Source of the DNA: Lamellibrachia satsuma
Taxonomy: Eukaryota; Annelida; Polychaeta; Sabellida; Siboglinidae
DNA length: 64,000 nt
Direction of reading: 5' to 3'
Assembly (NCBI GenBank): GCA_033239005.1
Contig: BSQZ01000109.1
Coordinates: 1,403,501-1,467,500 of the forward strand
Positions 35,491 to 47,385 of this stretch are shown here, piece by piece. The position numbers and the translations under genes were made by a program. The notes beneath the pieces are model-generated. The model worked only from the letters and a program-made list of their open reading frames with translations. It was not told where the DNA came from and searched no databases. The first letter of the stretch is position 1. Each line of letters opens with the position of its first letter.

Positions 35491-37475
35491 CCAAAATCTA
35501 CTTGCTTCTTGTGGTTGTAGGCAAGCACGAAGAAAGCAGCCCAGCAGAGATCAAGAAGGTTCAGATGGAGGAACCTGCTGCACTGTTGTTTACCTCAAAA
35601 AGCTGCTTGCACCATTCCTACATGCGTACGACTTCTTCATGCAGACAGTCAAGAACATCAAACAAATTTGGCGTACCAGTGTGTCCGGGTCTGTATTTGA
35701 ATTTGTTTTGCTGTTTATGGTTGTAGCTACAGCCAGTTTCAGTGATTTTTAACTGGGAAGTCACTTGATCTAGTCAACCAGCAAGTTTCTGTTTTCTTTC
35801 TCCCTCCTCAATTAATTTAGCCCATTGTGAATCAGGGCCGTTGATGTTCATATCTGTAGAGTGTATGAATTGTTTAAAGGTATGTATAGTCAGCTTAATG
35901 TATATATTTTTTTGAAATTATTGAAAGAATTGACTTAGAACATTAAATCTGTTGTGAATAGGTTTTTGTCGTAGTATGTAGAGTTGGAGCCACGTTTGAC
36001 CTTTTCCACGTGGGTCCAGTTGAATATAATCTAGTAGGTTGTCCGATGTCTTTATAAAAACTAAATGACACATTTGCACAAATGAGCTAGCATGTCATAG
36101 TGGATACTAGATTGGTTAGATTTTTTGCAAAATGATTTTGAAATGAAGCAAGAGAAAAATCAAATTAAGGATGGAGCTTGTCTCCCACAATTGCTATAAG
36201 ACTCTATCAAATCTCCAGTTCTGCTCAGGAGAACAAATCTCCCACCATATTTCTGTTGAAATAACATTCTTTGCAGCCTAACAACATATTGTTAATCCCT
36301 CCCCTTACTAATGCCTGAACAATGCAGACTTGTCTAACCTGTGTCCTTGTGTGTCGTTGACATTGTTTATAAGCCATAGACGAGCAAAGCACTGGCACCT
36401 TCGGGTTCCCTATTGTAAATTTTTTCACCCACTGTAAACCAGGCTCACATTAATCAATATACAATCCGTGAACTATCCATTGAGATAATACCTATCGATA
36501 CATCATGGTATAAGACATATTATGTTTATGTTCACATACAATAGATACAATATGGCACAGGCACTGCTTGAAGTGATCTTTGGGCTAAAGGTGAATGAAA
36601 AGTTCCCAAAGAAACTGCTGCAGTAGACATCATGTGGTGTTGGTGTCTGGGAAATAGACGGAAAATAGTCATTACAGCCACAAAGGATTCATGCTGGAAG
36701 TCACTGTTGGACAGGAGGTAAATATATTTCTTGTTCTTTACACATTATCAAAGCCCCACTACAGTGTGACAGGACTATCAACAGTTATGTAATCGTCATA
36801 TGTAGAAATGTCTTGTGGACAGGTAGTATGCTAAGATGTTATTAGTCCCCATAAAAAAGTCAGTAATGTTTTATATATAAGTGTCACTAGGCCATCTTGA
36901 CAGAAACAATTCCATTCAAATTAAACAGCTGCCTTATATTTATTCAAATGTTTTTCTATGTAAAAGTAGAGGAACGTAACAGAAACATGTAATTTTCACT
37001 TTTGTCCTGCTTTTATGATTATTGCTGTCTATATTACCCTTACCCAGCATCTCCACGTGAATTCAAGGTGTCATGTAGGTTTTGATAAGCGTATTCAAGG
37101 CAGCTTGGCAGGGGTGTGCACATAGAGCACTGATGTTTACATGTTATGACATATTTAAGCGTCATGTATATGGCAAGACTCAAATTCTATTAGAAAATGA
37201 AGATTTGCCACTAAATATAATATGTTCATTTGTCCTTAATTACCTTGTTTGGTCATGTGATAACATTACTTCAAGCCCTGAGCTGGTAAGCTTCCAGAAG
37301 CTTAGAATTTGATGGCAAGATATGTCATGTAGTAGGCTACGTTGACTATGTTGTATATTGTAGATTGCTCCTGATGGCAGACATCTGAGTATGGCTGGAT
37401 CTCAACAAGTCACCATTTCTGTGAGCAACATGAAGAATGTGGATGTTATCATTAACAATGTTGAGCTGAACGTGG

Positions 37476-37960
37476 TAGAAAAACAGGCAAGTTGGATAGT
37501 TCCCATGGATGACCCTTACAGCTAATCACCTAAAGTGTGTACTGAATATGGTAGACAAACAGAGAAGTTGGATACTTCCCATGGGTTACCCTTACAACTA
37601 ATCAACTAAAATGTGTATTGAATGTTGTTGGATACTTCACATGGATGACCCTTACAACTAATCAACTAAAATGTGTATTGAGTGTTGTTGGATACTTCAC
37701 ATGGCTGACCCTTACAAGTAATCAACTAAAATGTGTATTGAATGCTGTTGGATACTTCACATGGATGACCCTTACAACTAATCAACTAAAATGTGTATTG
37801 AATGTTGTTGGATACTTCACATGGATGACCCTTACAAGTAATCAACTAAAATGTGTATTGAATGCTGTTGGATACTTCACATGGATGACCCTTTCAACTA
37901 ATCAATCTAAAATGTGTACTGAATGTGGTAGAAAAAAACAGGCAAGTTGGATACAACTAA
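37476..37960 (+). repeat. 60-bp tandem array (about 8 units)
   Basis: Units of 60 bp: GTTGGATACTTCACATGGAT, GACCCTTACAACTAATCAAC, TAAAATGTGTATTGAATGTT. It starts at the end of exon B, whose donor region (AAACAGGCAAGTTGGATA) is part of the first units. Because 60 is a multiple of three, a 116-residue frame stays open with a 20-residue repeat; I do not regard it as a gene. Confidence 0.93.
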
Positions 37961-38283
37961 TCAACTAAAGTGTGTATTGTATATTTTATTCTAGTTATCA
38001 CTTCATCTGCTGTATTGCAATGTTTGGTGTACCATGTTTTGACCAAACTTGTGTTTGGTGTTCATTTGAGGTGTTTCAGAACCTATTTTTATCTCACATT
38101 TTGTCATTATCTTGACATAGTGTCAATATTTATCAGTGATAAAATACTTCATTTAAGAAATTAATATTTAAATAAAAAGCTGAGGAAAAATGCTCTTTAA
38201 TTTAATAATTCTTGTTGAACTTTTCCCACATGTTATGTTCCTTTCCTTGCTGCTGTAGAAATGTATGATGACTTTGCTCATAG

Positions 38284-38448
38284 GTGGCAACTGGAGCAGT
38301 GATTGATGTGGGTCGTAATCCAGACTGTTGTTCTGATCCTCACATTCACATGGCTATGGTAGAGACAGGCCCAAGTAGGATGATTGACCCCACTGAATAC
38401 CTACCCAAATGGGTGCAGGAGTATGACCACTTCGTACTTGTCTGGAGA
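38284..38448 (+). pseudogene. M23 peptidase-like exon, copy 2 (open)
   Basis: 165 bp, exactly 55 open codons between CTCATAG and GTGAGT: VATGAVIDVGRNPDCC, SDPHIHMAMVETGPSRMIDP, TEYLPKWVQEYDHFVLVWR. His20 and His22 form the HxH of M23/LytM peptidases, and IDPTEYL is the usual following element. Compared with copy 1 it has lost 18 bases after TEYL without frame damage. The exon itself could be functional; the gene around it is not. Confidence 0.62.
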
Positions 38449-38734
38449 GTGAGTTCAGACAATATATCTTACATAATCAGATTCATATCTGAAAGATATA
38501 AACTCAAATATGTGGTTAGTGTTTGCCAAGCAAATGATGCCGCTAATCAGCAGAAAATGTCATTCTAACAGCAATACTGGTTGTTTAGATAGTCACCTTT
38601 ACATGCAGTGGGGATGATATCTTGATACTCTAATATGTACAGTCTCTATTTCTCATGGTTGTTATGAGTAATGGTATCCTTTAGTTCTACCATTTATCAA
38701 ACAACTTCGTAGTCCTCCATTATACAATGTTAAA

Positions 38735-38790
38735 GCTCAGGTTCCTGAGGATATAGGCGCCATAAAAGTCAATTATTATTATTATTATTA
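38735..38790 (+). repeat. Short ATT-tailed insertion, copy 2 only
   Basis: About 55 bp (GCTCAGGTTCCTGAGGATAT, AGGCGCCATAAAAGTCAA, then ATTATTATTATTA) interrupt AATGTTAAAAACAAATG, which is continuous in copy 1 (24440). A relative lies at about 10493-10540 and a similar GGCGCTATA tail at 3518. It looks like a SINE or LINE 3' tail that jumped after the duplication. Confidence 0.6.
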
Positions 38791-39249
38791 AAAACAAATG
38801 TTTTTAGCATTGAAACTTCATGCTAATTAATTGGTCAGAATATGTATTAATAGTAGCAGCCAATAAACTCAAAATACTCCTTGTACTTACCATTGACTAA
38901 GATGTGTTGATGCAACCAGAAACGATTTATATAACTTGTATTTATCGTTTATAATTTTTTATTTTTAGACTGCCAAGAGTTTAGGCCTTTCTGATCTCTC
39001 AAAGTTGAAAGATGTTTTCAACTTCAAAATTATCTCCATCAGGCTGAACAAATTGCTCATACGGTCGGCTTGTCAAAGGTCAAGACAAGCATCTTGAAAA
39101 CTGTGGAAGAAATTGAGGACAATGTTTATTTTCAGTGGTGGCTTATTATTTATATAATATTAATGTGCTGGTTTACATAGCTGCTGTCATTATGTTTAAT
39201 GTTTACACATGAAGTCTAGCATTTTGATATACATGATCTGACCAGGAGT

Positions 39250-39470
39250 GTTCGGACCATTCTTATTGGGAGGAGTGGCATAGATGCTGCAGTTCAGAAA
39301 TGCTTGCAAATGAAATATTGAATCTGTTCAGATCAGCATTGAGTCCTGGGAATCTGCTGCAGCAGACTGCTTCAACTGGCGACAGGCTGTGTGGAGTGGC
39401 ATCAGGAAGACAGAAAAAAGGAGAAATAAACTGTGGATGGAGAAGAGAGTCTGGGGGCCCATCAATCCCT
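39250..39470 (+). mobile_element. LINE C-terminal scrap, copy 2
   Basis: Paralogue of 24970-25210. It carries WRQAVWSGIRKTEKRRNKLW and KRVWGP after a more damaged left part. Confidence 0.6.
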
Positions 39471-41485
39471 CATTGATTGTTATCTCAAGTCTGACCCACG
39501 TAGCTAGAATGGTATTGCTATATCTCATACAGGTCACATATGATGGAGTATTTGTCACTATTGTTACTTTCATGTAGTTTAATATGTTTTTATTATTGCT
39601 CCCATCAATGTAATATAACACAGTTATGTTCAACACATTAAATTGATGTTACCTTGTGTTATCAGAGCCTAACTGAAGTGTTTAGTATAGGGGTTCATAC
39701 ATCAATTGAGTTCTTTAGAAAGTCTTACAAGGCAGTAACATGTACTTAACATTGACAGAATGTTTTTACATTGGGAGTCGAGTTGGCAAGAACATCCTGT
39801 GTCGCTTTGACAAGACTTGCACCAGCATCAGTTGTTGTGTTGACCTTAAGTTGTTCATCCGCCTACGTCAGATATAACACCTGTAACCTGGAACTGACCA
39901 TTGGCATCAATGAGTGGACGGCCAGCTTCAAGGTGTTTGAAGAGGATTTCAGTGAGTGATTTTATAGCAAACTTAAATTAGTAATCATTTCACTCCAGTA
40001 GATACTTGTTAATATCTCACTTGTTAATATCTCACCTTTGGATATCATAGATGACAATAAATGATTTAAACAAATGATCTGATTGTGGAAGTGCCAACAG
40101 TATCAATAAAATTTGTAAAGCAAATTTGACAGATATCTGTCAAGACTGTCCTCACATTGATAAAACTGTTTAGTGATTCCTTATCCATCTGCCCTTTGTA
40201 TGGAAATTTGCTTAAATCTTATTAGATATGTGTCAGCAACATACACATAAGTATTTTGTTAATTTTCAGTAAAAGAAGACAATGTGAATCTTCTGAAAGA
40301 AGCCAACATATTGAGTGTTGTCCACACGAAGCTGTACCTCAAGATTGAGAAGACAAACAACATTCTGAAGGTAACCAGTTTGTTTTATGCTGGAAAATCC
40401 TACTGCTACTTTGAGTGAACCTGAATCAAATAACATGTTGGCATTGATCTAACATGACAGTTGTTGTCTTATTCAGCTCCAGTGAACTTACCGAACAAAT
40501 TATACAACTAGATTCATTACAAGGATTATTTCATCCTTTCTTCACTAATAATTAATATCAGAACATTTCAACTTAACAATAAGGGCTTTATTCTCCCAAT
40601 ATATTAAGTTTTTAACAAGATTGAACAAGATTGCCATCCCAAACAACAAGTTCCAGATGGCAAGTGGACAAGGAAGCCATTGGCTTATTGAGAGTCCAAC
40701 AATTTTCTCATCTATGTGTAGCCCGCCCTTATCAAATATCTGTCAGTTCTATTTTTAAACATATTCACACTACTAGCATTAACACAATCATTTGGCAGTT
40801 TGTTCCATTCATTTATCGCCCTTTGTGAGAAAGAGTACTTTCTTATGTCCAAACTACACTGCTCCTTAACTAATGCTGCTTTGTGTCCTCTGGTTCTACT
40901 GCCTTCTTTAAGTTTGAAGAACATAGATGTATTCCTGTCAACATTCTCATAACCATTCACTATTTTAAACACTTCTATTTCGTCTCCTCTTAGTCTCTTG
41001 GTTTCTAGTGTAGTCAAACCACATTGTAATAAGCGACTTTAGGAACTAAGGTCTCTCAATTCTGGAATCATTTTAGTTGCTCTTCGTTGTGTTCTTTCTA
41101 GCTTGTCTGTGTCCTTTTTACGATTCGGCTTCCATGCTTGAATACAATATTCCAAATGTGGTCTAATTATTGATTTGTACAGGGGTACAATTAGCTATTT
41201 TTCCTTATACGTGATAGTTCTCCTAATTAGCCCTAGAATTTGATTTCCTGTCGAAGCAGCAATCCAACATTGCTCTGAAACTTTCACGTCAGCACTAAAT
41301 GTTACTCCTAAGTCCTTTTCTTGTGTGGTTCTACCTAGTACAGCATCCCTCATTTTATATTCCTCGTCCATATTTCCATGTCCTATGTGTATGCATTTAC
41401 ACTTCCCAAAATTGAATAACAATTACCATTTTTTGACTATTTAACTAATTTATTTAGATCATCCTGTAAACTTTGTTTATCTGTA

Positions 41486-43293
41486 GGGGATGCTTGGGAG
41501 AGTTGGGCCACTTTTTACATTTTGACATATTGTGCTCTCTCTATTCATGGCAGAGTACCATTTCCTGCGATTGTGATATGTACAGACCATAATATACAAT
41601 CTGTGTCAGCTGATTCAAAATGCAGGCACACATGTAGAAAGAGGAGGTGATTGTTGAAAGGTGTCATCCCGGCCCAACTCTCCGTGGGAGTGGTGAGAGT
41701 TGCGCCATATCCAGGGAGACTTGGGCCATAGCTGAGGACAGCTGGGCCACAAAATCGGAGACTTGGGACAGTGAAGGAAAATGTGAACAATTTAATTGCA
41801 AACTTAAAATAACCATTAATAGATATTAAGAACATGGTCCAGTAGCACTCCACTAGAAAAAGTCAACCTTGATCAGCAAAATATTCCAGTTCTAACTTTT
41901 GTTTAATGATGTCACTGATTAATTGGTCATAGGCCCCTATATCAAATCCTAAAATGGAATTATGCTGTGTTTTAACACATTTTAAAATGACTGTGATATT
42001 GAGGCACACTGTCACACTCGTCCCAATCAACAATGTCAACCTGTGCTATGTGATGCACAATACGTGATAGGTTTGATGATGCCTAATAAAGAGACGAGTG
42101 GAAATCCCATCGTGTGAAGTCACAAGGAAATGTAATTTTTCCTGCTCGACGAGCTGTGCCACCAAGCTGTTGAGGCTCAGGTAGCTTCCTGATGATGTCC
42201 TTCTTAGGGAATGATGCTTCATCTTTATCATTAATCATGAATGTAGATATTGTCTGATGACGACTGAATTCTCGTTGAAGAAAAACACCTTCACACTCGT
42301 CTCCATCAATAACGTGAACCCGCGCTATATAATGGACAATGCGTGATTTGGCCAACACAAATTTTACAACTGCAAAATCACCTTCAATGACTTGGTAATC
42401 TGGCTCATCAGCATCACTTTCACCACTTTCCATGAATGGTACATCTTTGGTATCACTTTCTGAAGAAGGACTTTAGCTCTATGTTTGACTGGTTGATTTG
42501 ACTTTCGTTTTTTAGTGTGCCTAGCAGCTAGTGCGTCTGCTATGGTATTATGTACTGGAGTATCGGTTAGAATCTTTGTATCCCCTCTCTTGCGACCTCT
42601 GTTGGTAACCTTTCATGGACCAGCTTTTGGAAGCGTAACAATATCAGCAGGTGATGCATAATGGTTTCTTGGCCCTGGCTGAGCCGGAGCTGGTGTTGCA
42701 GTAGAACTTGGTTCTGGCTGTCGGGCTGGTGTTGCAGTAGAACTTGGTTCTGGCTGTTGGGCTGGTGTTACAGTAGAACTTGGTTCTGGCTGTTGGGCTG
42801 GTGTTGCAGTAGAATCTGTTTCTGGCTGGGGAACCGATGTTGCAGTAGAACTGGGTTCTGGCTGGGGAGCTGGTAGTTGTTCAGCAGGAATTGGATAATT
42901 TCTCTCCAACTCCTCTGGAAGATCTCGATCAGTAACTGTGGCTGGCGAAAAGTCTGTTTCATCAAACAAATCCCGGTTGTAAGGGAAAATGCCGGTACTT
43001 TGAAATGCTGATAAAATGTTTTTTGCAGTGAGGCCATGCAACTGAGCACCCAAGAACAGTGTACTAAATAGTATTGAAGAGATATAAAATTGCTTACCTT
43101 AGAGTCCAATTTTTACTATTTTGTGCATAAAATGTATTTCTGTTAAAAACATGGACAGCAAGCCTAAACGTGTCAAGCCCCTTATATCAATAAAAAGATA
43201 ATGTCTTGTACTTCAAATAGATGGCAGCACCTGTCCACAACAACTTGCAACTTCCATGAAATTGGGGGTGGCCCAACTCTCCCAAGCCTCCCC
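41486..43293. mobile_element. pogo-family DNA transposon, internally deleted
   Basis: An 1808-bp element with terminal inverted repeats of about 26 bp: left GGGGATGCTTGGGAGAGTTG, right (inverse) GGGGAGGCTTGGGAGAGTTG, one mismatch. It is flanked by TA (41484-41485 and 43294-43295), the Tc1/mariner/pogo target. The uninterrupted paralogous site in copy 1 is near 27244 (ATCTGTATCATTAG). Only the C-terminal third of the transposase is present, so it is non-autonomous. Confidence 0.88.
42083..43060 (-). pseudogene. pogo transposase C-terminal remnant
   Basis: The first frame (43053-42613) reads LHGLTAKNILSAFQSTGIFP, YNRDLFDETDFSPATVTDR and then a Pro/Gln-rich stretch with about five 15-residue repeats of the type QQPEPSSTATPA. 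The second frame (42433-42083) reads DYQVIEGDFAVVKFVLAKSR, DIIRKLPEPQQLGGTARR and ITFPCDF. N(I/L)xxxFxxTGIxPxNxxxFxxxDFxPxxVTDR and the later GDFxxVKF...DIxxKLPxPxxxGGTxR block are the C-terminal part of pogo-type transposases. The HTH and DDE core are missing. A frame break lies between 42613 and 42433. The left frame seems to start at an exon boundary near 43074. Confidence 0.8.
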
Positions 43294-43372
43294 TAACATC
43301 AGTAACCTTTCTGAATACTTTTGTATCATCTGCAAATTTCAGTACTTTGCTAGATATGTCATCTTCCAAATA

Positions 43373-43645
<273 letters not shown>

Positions 43646-43849
43646 AGTATAGGGCCTAATACTGATCCCTGTATTACCCCACTCAAAACAGATTTCTAGT
43701 TTGAAATCTCACCATCTACTATTACTCTGTGTCTTCTGTGTGTAAGCCACTCTTCTATCCAGTTGATTACATCATTACATCATGGGCTTTTAGTTTAAGT
43801 AACAATCTTTGATGTGGCACTTTATCGAAAGCTTTCTGCAAATCTATAT

Positions 43850-46465
43850 AGTTATTTATCATACCAAAACATCTGGACATATGCCATTTATCGTATAATT
43901 GCAAATAAAATTAATTTACTTCAGCAAATTGAGCATTCTGGTCCTTATGTCGCTTATGTCGCATATGTCACAGTGTGACAGGCGTGATATTTCGAGTGAT
44001 GGAATTGATAAATCCTTTGCTACTTCATAACACCAACTCACTGATTAATGATTTTGTATCTTTGAATTGCTAATGGTTCAAGCTGTTTATAGCATATTTT
44101 TTTAATATTTTTCTCCCTCTTTCTTTTCTGAGAAAATAGGGCGTGACAGACGCGACATAAAGGGACAGAATTTTTTCAAAGTTTTCCACTAAAAAATCTG
44201 TATGACTTACAATGTTTGTTCAATTTCTTTTTTTTGGAAATCAATTGAGGATGGGTTGTAAGGCAGATATTTTTGTTTTAAATATTGATGGAGCTACTTA
44301 CATTTTTCTTAGACAGATTGTGATACAGCTACTGCCCAAAACTGCTGTCTCTTGAAAAACATAGTTGTCTTTGCTGAAAGGTAAGACCATTTTTTATTCC
44401 TAACAACAATTAAAAGTGGGATATTAATCTAAACAAACCAAACAGCAAAGCTCATAACTTTAGAAAAACAAAGTGTTCCATTTTTCGTGACTTTGCTCAT
44501 ATATCAAAAGGAATTCAGTTCTAACTTCACTACGGTACGGGAAAACTCTTGATTCTAGCATCTGCCTATATTAATTTCTATCGTTGTCCTGAGTCTTGCC
44601 TTTAAGCAATATGACCACAACTCTTATTCTAAGGATGATTTGTTATCATATTTGTTATATACCTTTCTATAAGGCTTAATCCAGAAAGTAAATAAGATAA
44701 CAATGTCACAGCGAAAGAAGTGACTTCAAACAGAGTAACCGAACCAGTGTTGTCCATGGACTATCACAGTGGTATCTGAATTTGTGACAACTTGTGAAAA
44801 TATGAAAAATGACAGTGCAAGCTGTATGATAAATTGTAATAATGTAACAACATTTTTGCATATTTTCAATACAAATTAAAACATGGATGTAAAAATAAAA
44901 TGTTGTGACACCCACCTTGTTCCTACCCATCATTGCCACAGTGAGCGGCCTCAGCTGTTCCACTTCCACCACCTCAACTGTTCCGACTTCACCTTTACCA
45001 CCTTTCCAACCAACCTTTACAGAATATATAATCACTCCCATAGGCACTGCGTAGATCAGCATTTTCAAATCTGGCTGCAATTGTATCTAGTCATGTGATT
45101 CCCCTTAATAGTGGCATACCAAAATCACTCCGTGAAAGCAGTCACATAAACAATAACATTTGACAAACCTGAAAAATTGGAATTTACAAAAAAATCCTGT
45201 TATATGTGAAAAACTGTAAATTTCTTACAAAGTTATGCCATGTTTGGTTACAAATCAAGCAATTATATGAATATTAGTTTGAAAAAGTATATTCATAATA
45301 TATTCAAAGAGACAGTAAGCAGGATTCATTGGTTCGCAATGCACTGGAAATCTAGTGTACATGATCTATGATTTATCAAGTGTCAAAATCGACCTATAAT
45401 TAAATTATATGACTGGTTTTCAGCTAATATTATGGCATTGTTTAGACTTGGCTGTCAAACAAATAATAATAACTTGACAAGCAGGAGTGTTCCATAATGT
45501 GTCAACCTATTGATTGTGCTGCAACTTGATATTTGATACTTTCTCAAACAAAAAAATCCCTATTAATGACCCTGCCAAACCTGTATTATAGCAGTAGTAT
45601 AGAGCATATAGGAGACATGACACTTCCCAAGCATGCACACAAACAATAGTTAAGACCAGCTAAAAGAATAATAGCCTGGCCCTAGCTGTTCTGTTCAGTG
45701 TTTGCGGGTGGGTGGGTGTTGGGAGGGAGGGAGGGGGTGTGTTTGGAAGTGTGAGCGTTTGTTGTTGCAGCTGCATGGACTGAAATTATTCTGTGCGTCA
45801 TACTGTGTTACTTCTGATGTAAACTGTTTTGCCTAAAGCCCTCAGTTTTTGCCATTTTTTTGCATGCATCAAGACAGCAACAAATGCACATGTACTCTAC
45901 GTGCTTTTCAATGAATATGCTACTGGCCAAAATGGCTTAAAAGGGTAACTTTTGTTTAGCTAAATCTGATACCATGTGGTCTATGGCCCAAATGACCACA
46001 GGTAACGCTAGCCTAGCTAATGATGGAGATGATTCTGTTTCAGGTACAAATTTCACACTTACACAGCATGCACAAAATAATTGTGGTGGGAAAAGCGTCT
46101 GTCACCTTCTCGTGGTTCCTACTGTGGATCACAACAGCAAACTTTGCTGTTGTGTGAACTAAGAACAGCGCGCACTGACAATATTTTGTAAATCGTCAAT
46201 ATTGTGTTTGTTTGTTTTATACTTAGGGACTTCGTGCTCTGCAAAATCATATCAGTTGCTTATTCGAGACGGTAGGTACATAGATTTGTGACCATAACCT
46301 GTCTAAAGGGAAATTTGGTTGATATCAACTAAATATTCAACTGCTACATTATTCACACAGCTTGACGTCTAAAATGATGGTGATATGGAGCCTGTTTGTT
46401 ACGAAGGAAACACATATTTGGCTTGGTTGCACTATTGACAGTTGCAGTCCGACCCATGTTTGCTG
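43850..46465. other. Mostly no gene seen
   Basis: About 2.6 kb of unique-looking sequence. The only candidates are one possible exon on minus (44916-45074) and a G-rich run near 45706-45741 (GGGTGGGTGGGTGTTGGGAG-type) that could form a G-quadruplex. Confidence 0.5.
44916..45074 (-). CDS. Possible isolated exon
   Basis: On the minus strand 159 bp (53 open codons) lie between ATTGCAG and AACAAG/GTGGGT. The peptide begins PDLKMLIYAVPMGVIIYSVK and has a Gly/Lys/Val-rich middle and PLTVAMMGRNK at the end. No domain is recognised and no neighbouring exon was found. The polypyrimidine tract is poor. It may be chance. Confidence 0.22.
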
Positions 46466-46473
46466 TGGTGACC

Positions 46474-47385
46474 GACTACAAATTTGCGGACGACACAAAA
46501 CTGTTTAGAAAGGTTAATACTGATGGTGATAAACAACATTTACAAAACGATCTAGACAGATTAGTGAAATGGTCTGAGAAATGGCAGATGCTGTTCAATT
46601 TTGGGAAATGTAAATGCCTACATACAGGACATGGGAACTTGATTGTAAACTATAAAATGGGAGCTACTGTTCTTGGTACTACTGTAAAAGAAAAGGACTT
46701 AGGAGTTACAATAAGCGCTGATATGAAAGTTTCAGAGCAGTGTGGTATTGCAGCTTCAAAGGGTAATCAATTTCTTGGATTGATTAGAAGAAACATAACA
46801 TACAAGGGAAAAAAGTTAATTATACCTCTATATAAAGCAATAGTTAGACCTCATTTAGAATACTGTATACAAGCATGGAGACCATATCGTAAGAAGGATA
46901 TAGATACGCTTGAATGCATACAAAGGAGAGCAACTAAAATGATTCCAGAACTTAGAGACCTTAGTTATGAAGAACGCCTGAAAGAATGTGGTTTAACAAC
47001 TCTAGAGACAAGGAGGTTAAGAGGAGATCAGATTGAAGTTTTTAAGATATTGAATGGGTATGAAAATATTGATAGAAATATGTTTTTCTCACTCAAGAAG
47101 GATAGCAGAACTAGAGGACATGAGGTAAAATTAGTAAAGGATCAATGTAGATTGGACATCAGGAAGCACTCGTTCTCACAGAGGACAATAAATGAATGGA
47201 ACAAACTGTCTACAGATTGTGTAACTGCTAGCAGCGTGAATATGTTTAAAAACAAGGTTGACACATATATCAGGAGGGCGGGTTATAAGTAGGTGAACAT
47301 TGTTGGACTCTCGATAAGCCAATGGCTTCCTTGTCCACTTGCCATCTGGGCCTTTGGCTTGGATGGCAAATCTTGTTAAATCTAT
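46474..47385 (+). mobile_element. CR1 LINE 3' fragment, second subfamily
   Basis: A 5'-truncated CR1 starting inside the palm at YKFADDTKLFRKVNTDGDKQ, open to 47292. It ends SRTRGHEVKLVKDQCRLD, then FKNKVDTYIRRAGYK. FADD is intact. It is closer to the element at 48.3-52.3 kb (shared KVNTDGDKQHLQN) than to the KVTNDTDKQ copies, so two CR1 subfamilies are present. The open frame extends upstream by non-LINE sequence; I do not take that as a fused gene because its only early start is TTG. Confidence 0.9.

Larger units (their letters stand above)
35521..40370 (+). pseudogene. Eroded M23-peptidase-like multi-exon gene, copy 2
   Basis: Paralogue of the gene at 17864-26157. Exons: A from 35521 (KLLAPFLHAYDFFMQTVKNI); B 37364-37486 (41 open codons, GC donor); C 38284-38448; D about 38969-39117 (same frameshift as copy 1, joining KLLI to a different frame that reads SKVKTSILKTVEEIE); F 39759-39951 (17 bases deleted, frame broken); G 40270-40370 (KEDNVNLLKEANILSVVHTK). 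The M23 exon is open in this copy. With lesions in D and F the gene cannot make the original protein. Confidence 0.55.

Noticed and set aside
35060..35752. 230-codon frame with Cys-rich repeats
   Set aside because: All three plus frames are open because of the 34-bp array; there is no codon bias and no homologous frame in copy 1. Only the exon A end is real.
37618..37968. 116-codon frame with 20-residue repeats
   Set aside because: The 60-bp array keeps any frame open; it lies in an intron of the duplicated gene.
45706..45741. G-rich run as promoter or G-quadruplex regulator
   Set aside because: G-quadruplex potential is plausible, but no nearby gene or start site supports a regulatory role.
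46396..46480. Signal-peptide-like sequence fused in frame to CR1 RT
   Set aside because: The only early start codon is TTG and the upstream part is ordinary flank; the fusion is the junction of a truncated LINE insertion.
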